Assembly: GCF_014681765.1 (NCBI RefSeq)
Contig: NZ_CP061501.1
Coordinates: 1 to 64,000 of the forward strand
DNA: 64,000 nt
Origin: Roseicitreum antarcticum
GTDB taxonomy: Bacteria; Pseudomonadota; Alphaproteobacteria; Rhodobacterales; Rhodobacteraceae
Reading direction: 5' to 3'
Numbering within the stretch: position 1 is the stretch's first letter; the number at the start of each line of letters is the position of its first letter. Below are positions 53,902-61,165 of this stretch, one piece after another. The position numbers and the translations under genes are program-made. A model generated the notes under the pieces. It ran no database searches and had not been told where the DNA came from. It worked only from the letters and a program-made list of their open reading frames with translations.

Positions 53902-55158
53902 ATGGTCAACAGGCTGAAACTGAATGAGAAAACCGTCCGGGAGGCCGAAAACCTGGGGCGGGATTACCAGATCTTCGACACCGACGTACGTGGGTTCTCG
54001 ATCACCATCTACCCCTCGGGCAACCGGGCCTTTACGCTGGACTACCGGATCGCGGGACGGCAGCGACGGATGACCATCGGGCGCTGGCCGGAGTGGAACG
54101 CGGTCGCGGCGCGCGAACGGGCCAAGGAACTGCGGCGCGACATCGATGAGGGGATCGATCCCCTCAGTCTGCGGGAGACGTCGCGCGAGGCACCGCGGGT
54201 CAACGACATGATCGCGCGGTATCTGGCGGAACACACACCGCACCTTGCCGCCCGCAATGCAGCCGATCAACACACGATCATGCACAAGCTGGTAGCGCCC
54301 GACTGGGGCAAGAAGCTGGTTACCGAGATCACAAAGGCCGATGTGGAAAAGCTGCTGACCAAGATCGCCGCTGGCCGCGCCCGGCCCTCGAAGGCCAAGC
54401 CGAACAATCGGGCGCGCAAGCTGCAGGGGCCTAAGCCCACGCCGGTGCGCGCCAACCGGGTGGGTGAGGTGCTGCGCAAAATGTTCACGCTGGCCATCGA
54501 CTGGGGCATGCGCGCCGACAATCCCGCCAGCGGCTTCCGCCGCCGGATCGAAGATGAACGCGAGCGGTTCCTGACGCCGGAAGAAATCGGGCGGCTGGCC
54601 AAGGCACTGGATGCGGCCAAGGATCAGCGTGCGGCGGGGATTATCCGGCTCTGCATGCTGACCGGCGCGCGGTCGGGCGAGGTGCGTCAGGCGCGGTTTG
54701 AACAGTTCAACCTTGACCTCGGCAGCTGGTCAAAACCTGCCGCGACCACCAAGCAGCGCAAGATCCACCGTATTCCGATCTCGGGCGATGTGGCGGCCAT
54801 CGTGCGCGAGCGGTCACTGCTGGTGCCGCGCGGCAATCCGTGGCTCTTTCCCGGCGACACGCCCGGCCAGCCGGTCAAGGAAATCCGCCGGTTCTGGATC
54901 GGAATCCAGACCGAGGCCAATCTGCCCGACGTCCGGATCCACGACTTGCGCCACACCTTTGCATCGCTGTTGGTCAGCGGCGGGGCCTCGTTGGAAATGA
55001 TCGGCAAGCTGCTGGGCCATACGCAGATGCAAACGACCCAGCGCTATGCCCATCTGATGGACTCGCCCCTGCGCGACGGGGTCAATGCCGTTGCCAGCAT
55101 CTTCCGGCCCCGGCCGCAGTTGGTGCATGACGCCGATCAGGACCACAAAAGCGCCTGA
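53902..55158 (+). CDS. int: Tyrosine integrase of the island
   Basis: A 418-residue phage-type integrase. The N-terminal arm-binding domain (YQIFDTDVRGFSITIYPSGN, MTIGRWPEWNAVAARERAKE) is the DUF4102-like form typical of tRNA-targeting islands. Catalytic residues: Arg in LTGARSGEVRQ, HxxR in IHDLRHTFASLL, His in LLGHTQMQTT and Tyr in QRYAHLM. It should recombine the attP with the tRNA-fMet att core at 51667. It lies about 2.2 kb inside the element. Confidence 0.93.
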   Translation: MVNRLKLNEKTVREAENLGRDYQIFDTDVRGFSITIYPSGNRAFTLDYRIAGRQRRMTIGRWPEWNAVAARERAKELRRDIDEGIDPLSLRETSREAPRVNDMIARYLAEHTPHLAARNAADQHTIMHKLVAPDWGKKLVTEITKADVEKLLTKIAAGRARPSKAKPNNRARKLQGPKPTPVRANRVGEVLRKMFTLAIDWGMRADNPASGFRRRIEDERERFLTPEEIGRLAKALDAAKDQRAAGIIRLCMLTGARSGEVRQARFEQFNLDLGSWSKPAATTKQRKIHRIPISGDVAAIVRERSLLVPRGNPWLFPGDTPGQPVKEIRRFWIGIQTEANLPDVRIHDLRHTFASLLVSGGASLEMIGKLLGHTQMQTTQRYAHLMDSPLRDGVNAVASIFRPRPQLVHDADQDHKSA

Positions 55159-55177
55159 TCGGGTCAAACTTGTCGCC

Positions 55178-55774
55178 TCATTCCTTTTCGCGCAGCGCGC
55201 GCCAGATCGGCGCGATCTTCTTGCGCGTCGTACTTTCCTCCGGAATCTCGCCCGTGGGCGAGTTCTGGGCAAACCAGTCCTGCACCTCGGCGATCAGATC
55301 GGCCTGCGTTGCAGGCACGCCATGGTCGTTGATGCGGCGGAACAGCATGATGTTCATGCCCTCCCAATCGTAACGCGGGGCCGAGCCAGGCGACACGAAG
55401 TGGCGGCGCAGCAAATCGCGCTCGTCCTCGAACTTCTGCACCTCCTCGGCCAGCAGCATCAGATCGGTGATCTTGATCAATACGCCATCCGCCGGTTCGG
55501 TGATGTATTGCCATTCCGTACTGCCCTGCGGCCGGATCCGGAACACCCGGCATTCCTCGTCGCTCGGGCCATGACGGCGGAACATCCGCATCATGTCGGC
55601 GGCGGTAACCACCACGATCCCGGCCACCGGCTGCTTGCCACAGATCACCGAGGCGATGCTGGTGACAAGGGTCAGATGGTCGGTCGCCGCCCATCCTGCC
55701 AGATCGGCAGCGGCACAACCCCAACGGGCGGATGTTTCGGTAAGGGAATAGAAGGCTCTTGGTGGCAGGGTCAT
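55178..55774 (-). CDS. Hypothetical protein of integrative elements
   Basis: A 198-residue protein (MTLPPRAFYSLTETSARWGC), the only minus-strand gene in this part. An N-terminal helix-turn-helix-like segment (AFYSLTETSARWGCAAADLA) suggests DNA binding. The middle is mixed alpha/beta (EWQYITEPADGVLIKITDLM) and the C-terminus helical (ATQADLIAEVQDWFAQNSPT). I have seen similar genes next to integrases in Rhodobacterales, but no function is known. Confidence 0.7.
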   Translation of the reverse strand: MTLPPRAFYSLTETSARWGCAAADLAGWAATDHLTLVTSIASVICGKQPVAGIVVVTAADMMRMFRRHGPSDEECRVFRIRPQGSTEWQYITEPADGVLIKITDLMLLAEEVQKFEDERDLLRRHFVSPGSAPRYDWEGMNIMLFRRINDHGVPATQADLIAEVQDWFAQNSPTGEIPEESTTRKKIAPIWRALREKE

Positions 55775-56018
55775 GGCTGGTACGTCCTTTCTTCATTCAG
55801 CAATACCCGGGCCAGTACCGGGCATGGCAGGGATCGCGTTCCCGACCAGCGGCTTGCCAACCTGCTCGCCATCCAGAAACACGCCTCAAGGTGTCTTCAA
55901 TCGGCCATGTCTGGAGAACCGGGTGAAATGCACCTCGTTTATCTGAAACACGCACAGGTAGAATCGGCTTGAGCTGACCAAGACAGCTATTCTTGTTTTA
56001 GGCGAATTGTCGTTAACA

Positions 56019-56043
56019 TCCCTGTCAGGTTCGGTCAGGGATT
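56019..56043. promoter_or_regulatory. Inverted repeat at the start of the WYL gene
   Basis: ATCCCTG (56019-56025) and CAGGGAT (56037-56043) flank an 11-base spacer. The right arm contains the ribosome-binding AGGGA of the gene at 56048, so a protein bound here would block both transcription and translation. Autoregulation by the WYL protein is inferred. Confidence 0.5.
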
Positions 56044-56047
56044 GAAG

Positions 56048-57046
56048 ATGGATAACAAAAGGCTGGGCAAGGCCCTCGACATCATGCGTCTGGCGGAAGA
56101 GGCCGCGGCACGGCCCGGTGGCATCAGCCTGGTGCAGATCGTGGAGACCTTCGGCGTGACCCTGCGCACGGCGCAGCGCATGTCACGCGCGCTGGAGGTC
56201 GCCTTCCCGATGGTCCAAACCCGGACCGACCAAGCCCGGCGCAAGTGGTGGCAGTTGCCTGACAGCCGCCTGCTGCACATGCAGGGTATCCGCGACAGCG
56301 AGCTGTCGGCGCTTGAAATGGGCATCCGGCGCGCGGAACGCGACGGGGCAGCGACAGAGGTCACGGCACTGACATCGCTGCGCAACCGCCTGCTGGCGAC
56401 GATGCCGCCGACCTTTGCCCGGCGTGCCGAGGTGGATGCCGAGGCGGTGCTGGAAGCACGGGGCCACGCCTGCCGCCCCGGACCCCGCGCGCAGTATTCT
56501 GCCCATGTTCTGGGCGTGATCGACGCTGCGCTGAAAGGCCCCTTCACCATGCAAATCGACTATGCAGCGGCGCAGGATACCGCGCCACGGTCGCGGCCGA
56601 TCGAACCTTATGGCGTGCTGTTCGGCATGCGTGGATATCTGATTGCCCGCGAAATCGGTAACAGCAAGTATCGCCATTACCGTCTGGATCGGATTGCAAG
56701 TGCCAGCCTGCTGCAGAATTCCTTCCTGCGCGATCCCGACTTCGATCTTGGCAAACACGCGGCCCGGGCGTTCGGGTCATTCCATTCCGATGCAGAATAT
56801 GGGCCAGTGGAATGGCGATTTGCGCCTTCAGCGGCCGGGGTCGCGCGGACCTTCATCTTCCATCCTGACCAGCACATGCAGGATGAGGCCGACGGCAGCC
56901 TGACCGTCCGGTTCAGCGCTGGGGGCTGGCTGGAAATGGCCTGGCACCTCTATCAATGGGGCGATGCTGTCGAGGTGATCTCCCCGCCTGAAGTGCGCAG
57001 CCTCGTCGATGCTTACCGCCGCAGCGATTTTCCCGCCTTGCCCTGA
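56048..57046 (+). CDS. WYL-domain regulator of the island
   Basis: A 332-residue protein. N-terminal winged helix: RLAEEAAARPGGISLVQIVE, TFGVTLRTAQRMSRALEVAF. The WYL domain is at about residues 170-240 (GPFTMQIDYAAAQ, PIEPYGVLFGMRGYLIAREI, SKYRHYRLDRIASASLL), followed by a WCX-like tail. WYL regulators of the BrxR/CapW kind repress defence operons and respond to nucleic-acid signals; here it may set the switch between maintenance and excision or defence. ATG 56048 is 7 bases after AGGGA. Confidence 0.85.
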   Translation: MDNKRLGKALDIMRLAEEAAARPGGISLVQIVETFGVTLRTAQRMSRALEVAFPMVQTRTDQARRKWWQLPDSRLLHMQGIRDSELSALEMGIRRAERDGAATEVTALTSLRNRLLATMPPTFARRAEVDAEAVLEARGHACRPGPRAQYSAHVLGVIDAALKGPFTMQIDYAAAQDTAPRSRPIEPYGVLFGMRGYLIAREIGNSKYRHYRLDRIASASLLQNSFLRDPDFDLGKHAARAFGSFHSDAEYGPVEWRFAPSAAGVARTFIFHPDQHMQDEADGSLTVRFSAGGWLEMAWHLYQWGDAVEVISPPEVRSLVDAYRRSDFPALP

Positions 57047-57350
57047 CGCCGGAACGGGTGTTTTACCCCGCGCCACCCGGTTGGCGTCGCGCCCTGCCGA
57101 TGAAATCCAGCTTGCAGCGTTACGCGCCTCGATCAGCAGGGCTGATCTGCCACAGATGACCGGAAATGTCGGAATGGCGCTGGGCGGCGTTTCCGATTCG
57201 CATTCCGGGTCAGCAGCACAAACCCAATAAAACAAGGACCGGAATTGTCTCCGGCCTTTCAATTCCGGTCTCTGCCTAGGTTCCGGTCCTTCTCGTCTGC
57301 TTCCCTCGCCCCGTCTCCGGCATCTGCCGGGATCTGGATAGGAGACCGAA
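57047..57350. promoter_or_regulatory. Control region upstream of the excisionase-like gene
   Basis: Three hundred bases without a gene. It contains a perfect 11-bp inverted repeat, AAGGACCGGAA (57234-57244) and TTCCGGTCCTT (57281-57291), with a nested GGAATTG/CAATTCC pair (57241-57247, 57260-57266). The second copy of the 27-bp direct repeat is here (57260-57286). Such nested sites fit repressor or excisionase binding. Confidence 0.6.
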
Positions 57351-57599
57351 ATGCAGACCATAGCCCCTGCCACGCAGGACCAACCCCTCAACTTGCTGGC
57401 CGACTGGATCAGCCGCGAACAGCTGGCCGGTGAACTCGGCATTGCCTGCGACACGCTGGCCCGCTGGGAGGCCCGCCAGCTTGGCCCGCCCTGCACGCGG
57501 ATCGGACGCAAGGTGCTGTATCGGCGCACGACAGTGGAGAACTGGATCAACGCGCAGGAACAGACCCGCCCGGCGCGGACACGGCGGGGGCGGAAATGA
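57351..57599 (+). CDS. Excisionase-like helix-turn-helix protein
   Basis: An 82-residue protein with a MerR/AlpA-type winged helix: DWISREQLAGELGIACDTLA, RWEARQLGPPCTRIGRKVLY, RRTTVENWI. The R-x-S-R-like wing binds DNA in excisionases. GGAGA lies before ATG. It opens a chain of six genes that overlap by four bases each (ATGA or GTGA), which suggests one polycistronic message. Confidence 0.8.
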   Translation: MQTIAPATQDQPLNLLADWISREQLAGELGIACDTLARWEARQLGPPCTRIGRKVLYRRTTVENWINAQEQTRPARTRRGRK

Positions 57600-57862
57600 A
57601 CCACCCCTTGTCCCACTCTCCTGTAATCCCGCCGTCCACCACTGGCGACTGGATGCACGACCGCCTGACCGAGGCGCGCGGCGTCCTCGCTGACACCACC
57701 CAGCATCCGGACTCGCTGGTCATCCTCGCGGCACGGGTTGTCATCGGTCAGACCAACGATGCCGTTGAGTGTGGCGATGCGCTGGAGCTGCTGCGCCTAC
57801 TGGATCGGCGGCCGCTGCACGCCATCGCGGCAGCCGCTTTTCCGAAAGGAGGTGCCGCATGA
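57596..57862 (+). CDS. Small protein of the replication cassette, unknown
   Basis: An 88-residue protein (MNHPLSHSPVIPPSTTGDWM) that overlaps the genes on both sides by four bases. The C-terminal two thirds are helical (RVVIGQTNDAVECGDALELL). No motif is recognised. Its place between an excisionase-like gene and a VRR-NUC gene suggests a phage accessory role. Confidence 0.65.
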   Translation: MNHPLSHSPVIPPSTTGDWMHDRLTEARGVLADTTQHPDSLVILAARVVIGQTNDAVECGDALELLRLLDRRPLHAIAAAAFPKGGAA

Positions 57863-58254
57863 ACCGGCGCAGCACACCCGAAGCCGATGCCCAGCGCGCC
57901 ATCGTGCAGGCACTGCGGTTCGCCCTGCCGCGCGATGCCATCGTTCATCACTGCGTCAACGAAGTGACTGAGGCCGGACCCCGCGGTGCCAAGCGCCAGT
58001 CGATCCTTGTCGGCATGGGCGTCCATGCCGGATTTGCCGATCTGATCGTGATCTGTGGCGGCTGCGTGCTGTTTCTGGAGGTCAAAAGCGCCACCGGCCG
58101 ATTGCGCAAATCGCAGGAGGTGTTTCGCGACACGGTCTGCGCCCAAGGCTTCGGCTGGGCGCTGGTGCGGTCGGTCGACGATGCGCTGGGCGCGCTGGCC
58201 GACCATGGCTTCACCAGTCGCGCGCAACTTCCAGTTCGGAGGGTCGCGCCATGA
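57859..58254 (+). CDS. VRR-NUC domain nuclease
   Basis: A 131-residue stand-alone VRR-NUC domain of the PD-(D/E)xK superfamily. E-rich first helix (STPEADAQRAIVQALRFALP), then AGFADLIVICGGCVLFLEVK, where the Asp and the ExK pair form the metal site, and the helix LRKSQEVFRDTV. Phage VRR-NUC proteins cleave branched DNA or act with replication proteins. It is coupled by overlaps to the genes before and after. Confidence 0.88.
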   Translation: MNRRSTPEADAQRAIVQALRFALPRDAIVHHCVNEVTEAGPRGAKRQSILVGMGVHAGFADLIVICGGCVLFLEVKSATGRLRKSQEVFRDTVCAQGFGWALVRSVDDALGALADHGFTSRAQLPVRRVAP

Positions 58255-59210
58255 GCCACAAGGCGACCGTCTGGGCCATCCAGCAACGCGGGCTGAAACC
58301 TGCCACCAAGATCGTGCTTTGGTTTCTCTGCGACCGGCACAATCCGGATTTCGGCTGCTTTCCGACGCAGGCGCGGCTGGCCGACGACGCAGAGATGTCG
58401 ATCTCGGCGCTGAACGACCACCTCACCAAGCTGGAAGAGCTGCGTCTGATCCACCGCGTCCGCATCCATGATCCGCGCACCCACAAGCGTCAGGCCACCC
58501 GCTACATCCTGGGGTTTGAAGAGGGGTTTCCACAAGAGCCAACTCCGGAAACCGGAGACGGCTTTTGCGGAACGGAGGAAGAACAGCACACCGACCCAAC
58601 TCCGGATTCCGGACATGGGGCCATCTCCGGGTTTTCGCCAATCCCATCTCCGGATTTTACCCAAAGCCATCTCCGGAATCCGGAGACTAACCTTGTAAGA
58701 GAACCCTTAAGTAAACCTGTAAAGGAGGAGGAGGACGCACGCGCGAAAGTTTCGGATGATTTTTTTGCAGAGCTGCTCACAGCACTGGGCCTCAAAGCCA
58801 ACGCCACGCTGCCCGCCTGGTGGCAGGGCTGGCCCGCCAAGCTGCACGTCCAGCGCTGGATCGATGATCTCGGGCTGACCGAGGATCGGATCATCGAGGT
58901 GGCGACCGAGAGCCGGGGCGATCATCCCAATCCGCCAGATGGCCCCAAGGCCCTCGATAGGTTCATGGAACGCGCGGCCCAGCGCGATGCACAAGCTGCC
59001 GCAAGTGGCAGTGGCCGCAACGCCAAGCGCAGCCGCAAGCCCCAAGTCAAGCCGGTGCTTAACCCGGATGAACTGGCAAAATTCTATGCGGACATCGTCA
59101 ACTCGGACAAGTTTCTGCCTCCCAGCATGATCAGCAACGCCATGTGCGGGGCGATGCTGACGCGAAGACTGGTGACCACGGAACGGTTGCGCCAGCGAGG
59201 GGTGCTGTGA
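58251..59210 (+). CDS. Lambda O-like replication initiation protein
   Basis: A 319-residue protein. The N-terminal winged helix (MSHKATVWAIQQRGLKPATK, CFPTQARLADDAEMSISALN, DHLTKLEELRLIHRVR) is of the kind found in phage and plasmid replication initiators. A low-complexity linker, residues about 95-150, is encoded by the iteron region at 58541-58690. The C-terminal part (HVQRWIDDLGLTEDRIIEVA) may recruit the helicase or loader. The layout, with the origin inside the initiator gene, is that of lambda O. It is coupled to the VRR-NUC gene and to the methyltransferase gene. Confidence 0.78.
   Translation: MSHKATVWAIQQRGLKPATKIVLWFLCDRHNPDFGCFPTQARLADDAEMSISALNDHLTKLEELRLIHRVRIHDPRTHKRQATRYILGFEEGFPQEPTPETGDGFCGTEEEQHTDPTPDSGHGAISGFSPIPSPDFTQSHLRNPETNLVREPLSKPVKEEEDARAKVSDDFFAELLTALGLKANATLPAWWQGWPAKLHVQRWIDDLGLTEDRIIEVATESRGDHPNPPDGPKALDRFMERAAQRDAQAAASGSGRNAKRSRKPQVKPVLNPDELAKFYADIVNSDKFLPPSMISNAMCGAMLTRRLVTTERLRQRGVL
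58541..58690. repeat. Iteron array inside the replication gene (candidate origin)
   Basis: Five CTCCGG-centred repeats at about 58543, 58600, 58625, 58648 and 58671; the last four are spaced 23-25 bases, about two helical turns. Three contain the fuller form CTCCGGAWWCCGGA. An AT-rich stretch follows at 58687-58720 (CTAACCTTGTAAG, CCCTTAAGTAAACC) and could be the unwinding region. The repeats encode the linker of the initiator. Confidence 0.7.
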
Positions 59211-60460
59211 ATGGCATGGTGCTTCGTCCCCGGCACGGATTGTCCCTCTGCGCAGGTGGCGGAGGCCTTGATCTGGGCCTCATGCTCACTGAGCCCGGCT
59301 ATCACACCCGAGCCTTTGTCGAGTGGGAGGACTGGCCGCGAACTGTGCTCATCGCCGCCCAGCGCGCAGGCTATTTCGCCCCGGCGCCGATCTGGGATGA
59401 TCTCCGCAGTTTCGATGCTCGGGTCTTTCACGGCGCCTTCGACATCGTCCTCGCCGGATATCCCTGCCAGCCCTTCAGCGCCGCTGGCAAGCGCGAAGGG
59501 ACCAACGACCCCCGCCACCTCTGGCCCGATGTCGCCCGCATCACCCGAGAATGCCGCCCCGCATGGGTCTTCCTCGAAAATGTCCCCGGTCACGTCACCC
59601 TCGGGCTTGAGACCGTGCTGCGAGAACTTTGGGACATGGGCTACACGCCTGCGGCGAGTCTGTTCTCGGCGGCAGAAGTCGGCGCGCCGCATCAGCGGCT
59701 GCGCATCTTCATCCTGGCCCACACCGTTGAGCCTGCATCCCGGCACGGATCGGTACAATCCGGCGGGGAACAGCGATTTCACCCGCAAGGCCGAAGCGCT
59801 GGCGCTGGGCATCACCAACAATTGGTCGACACCCAAGGCTACGGACGGCGCGAAGGGTGGGCCGGGCCAGAGCTATGGCTCGGGCGGGGTGCCGCCCCTG
59901 CCAGCGCAGGCGGCGCAATGGCAAACGCCGGTGGCGGACGATCAGATGGACCGGCTGCGCGGCAAGATCAACAGCCGGGGCGAGCCGAAGCTGTCGGCGC
60001 AAGCGCTGCAATGGCCGACCCCGGCGGCGCAGAACTGGAAGGGATCGAGCGAGACCAGCGTCATACGGGCCGATGGCAAAAGTCGGATGGATATTCTGCA
60101 TTACCGAGCGGAGCAGGGCTTCACCCACCCGGTCCCGGCGATCATGCCGGATGGGCGGCAGTGCTCCCATCACGCCCCGATCTCGCGCCCGCTCTGGGCT
60201 TCAATGATTGCATCGCATGGGCGCGCCGCATGTCGGCGGATCCTGAAGGGCCGGTCGCGGCGACGGCTGAACCCGCTCTTCGTCGGATGGCTGATGGGCT
60301 GGCCCATCGGGCACGCGCTTTGCGCCTGCTCGGCAACGGAGTTCATCCTCTGGCAGCAGCACATGCGTGGCGCTCTCTCGCGGCTGCCCATGGCCTCGGG
60401 CCCGTGGATTTGGCAACCGACTACCGGGACGGAAGGCCCAACGCAGATGAGCCTGTTTGA
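59207..60460 (+). CDS. C5-cytosine DNA methyltransferase (phage Dcm-like)
   Basis: A 417-residue protein starting GTG 59207, overlapping the previous stop. Motif I: LSLCAGGGGLDLGLML; motif IV with the catalytic Cys: LAGYPCQPFSAAGKRE; motif VI: WVFLENVPGH; motif VIII: GAPHQRLRIFILA; and a motif X-like end LRLLGNGVHPLAAAHAWRSL. The target-recognition region, about 180-330, is low-complexity and Gly/Ala-rich. The same DNA from 59727 on is also open in the +1 frame with a family-like sequence. Phage Dcm enzymes protect DNA from restriction. Confidence 0.8.
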   Translation: MNGMVLRPRHGLSLCAGGGGLDLGLMLTEPGYHTRAFVEWEDWPRTVLIAAQRAGYFAPAPIWDDLRSFDARVFHGAFDIVLAGYPCQPFSAAGKREGTNDPRHLWPDVARITRECRPAWVFLENVPGHVTLGLETVLRELWDMGYTPAASLFSAAEVGAPHQRLRIFILAHTVEPASRHGSVQSGGEQRFHPQGRSAGAGHHQQLVDTQGYGRREGWAGPELWLGRGAAPASAGGAMANAGGGRSDGPAARQDQQPGRAEAVGASAAMADPGGAELEGIERDQRHTGRWQKSDGYSALPSGAGLHPPGPGDHAGWAAVLPSRPDLAPALGFNDCIAWARRMSADPEGPVAATAEPALRRMADGLAHRARALRLLGNGVHPLAAAHAWRSLAAAHGLGPVDLATDYRDGRPNADEPV

Positions 60461-60476
60461 CGGATTGCAGCCATGA
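59727..60476 (+). CDS. Overlapping +1-frame reading of the methyltransferase 3' half
   Basis: From TTG 59727 this frame encodes about 249 residues and reads like a real phage protein: LHPGTDRYNPAGNSDFTRKA, ITNNWSTPKATDGAKGGP, LQWPTPAAQNWKGSSETSVI, DGKSRMDILHYRAEQ and RRLNPLFVGWLMGWPIGHAL, ending MSLFDGLQP. I recall this text from C-terminal parts of Dcm-like proteins in other alphaproteobacteria. Its stop overlaps the next gene by four bases (ATGA), as with every other gene of the cassette. It may be the original C-terminus displaced by a one-base indel near 59738, a separate product, or the product of frameshifting. Confidence 0.6.
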   Translation: MSLHPGTDRYNPAGNSDFTRKAEALALGITNNWSTPKATDGAKGGPGQSYGSGGVPPLPAQAAQWQTPVADDQMDRLRGKINSRGEPKLSAQALQWPTPAAQNWKGSSETSVIRADGKSRMDILHYRAEQGFTHPVPAIMPDGRQCSHHAPISRPLWASMIASHGRAACRRILKGRSRRRLNPLFVGWLMGWPIGHALCACSATEFILWQQHMRGALSRLPMASGPWIWQPTTGTEGPTQMSLFDGLQP

Positions 60477-61165
60477 GCGCCCAAGGCAGGATCGGCCGCG
60501 CGGGTGGTGCAAAAGTCAAACGCTCGCTGGGTGTCCAGGCGGCGCTGGAATGGGCGTTTCGGGTCGAGCGGGCGCAGCTGGAATTGCCGCCGCCAAAAGA
60601 CGTGACGGAGGAAGGGTTTGGCTTTGGCCTCGAATACGTCCTCCTCCAGCGTGCCATACTTGGCTGCAAAGTGGACGGCGGGCAGCACAAAATGGGCAGT
60701 TACACCCACCCAGACGCAGAGGTGATCGCCGCCACCGTTGCCGGGATCCCTGACAGCCTCGGCGGTATCCGCATGGCGATCCGTATGGCCGAACTGGCAA
60801 GGGCCGGGATGACCCCGGACTGGATGCCCGGCGTCGTGCCGCGCTGCGTGCCGGTGGAAATCAAACGCAATCAGCACGGCGAGCGGTCGACGACGGTGGT
60901 GGTTGGCACTGAACGGGTGCTGACCCGGGGCAAATGGCGCACCATTGAGGTCTTGGCCTGTCCGGTCACCTGGCGGCCGCATCCGGAACAGATCGCCTCC
61001 GTTCGGCGCGGCTATGAGGATTGGTGGCAGGCGCTGGATTGGTTGCGCGATGGGCTTTTGGCAGGGCGCATGTTGCGGGATATGGAGGTGACAACGGCGA
61101 TGCCGAAGGTTCGGCCATGGCAGCATCAACGCATCGATCCAGTCGTGCAACCTATGCAAATTTGA
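60473..61165 (+). CDS. Phage-type hypothetical protein
   Basis: A 230-residue protein (MSAQGRIGRAGGAKVKRSLG). The N-terminal helix LGVQAALEWAFRVERAQLEL, the segment YTHPDAEVIAATVAGIPDSL, and LACPVTWRPHPEQIASVRRG are recognisable as a family seen in alphaproteobacterial prophages, between methyltransferase and terminase-side genes; no function is known. It is the last of the coupled cassette and overlaps the 3' end of the convergent DUF262 gene by 14 bases. Confidence 0.75.
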   Translation: MSAQGRIGRAGGAKVKRSLGVQAALEWAFRVERAQLELPPPKDVTEEGFGFGLEYVLLQRAILGCKVDGGQHKMGSYTHPDAEVIAATVAGIPDSLGGIRMAIRMAELARAGMTPDWMPGVVPRCVPVEIKRNQHGERSTTVVVGTERVLTRGKWRTIEVLACPVTWRPHPEQIASVRRGYEDWWQALDWLRDGLLAGRMLRDMEVTTAMPKVRPWQHQRIDPVVQPMQI

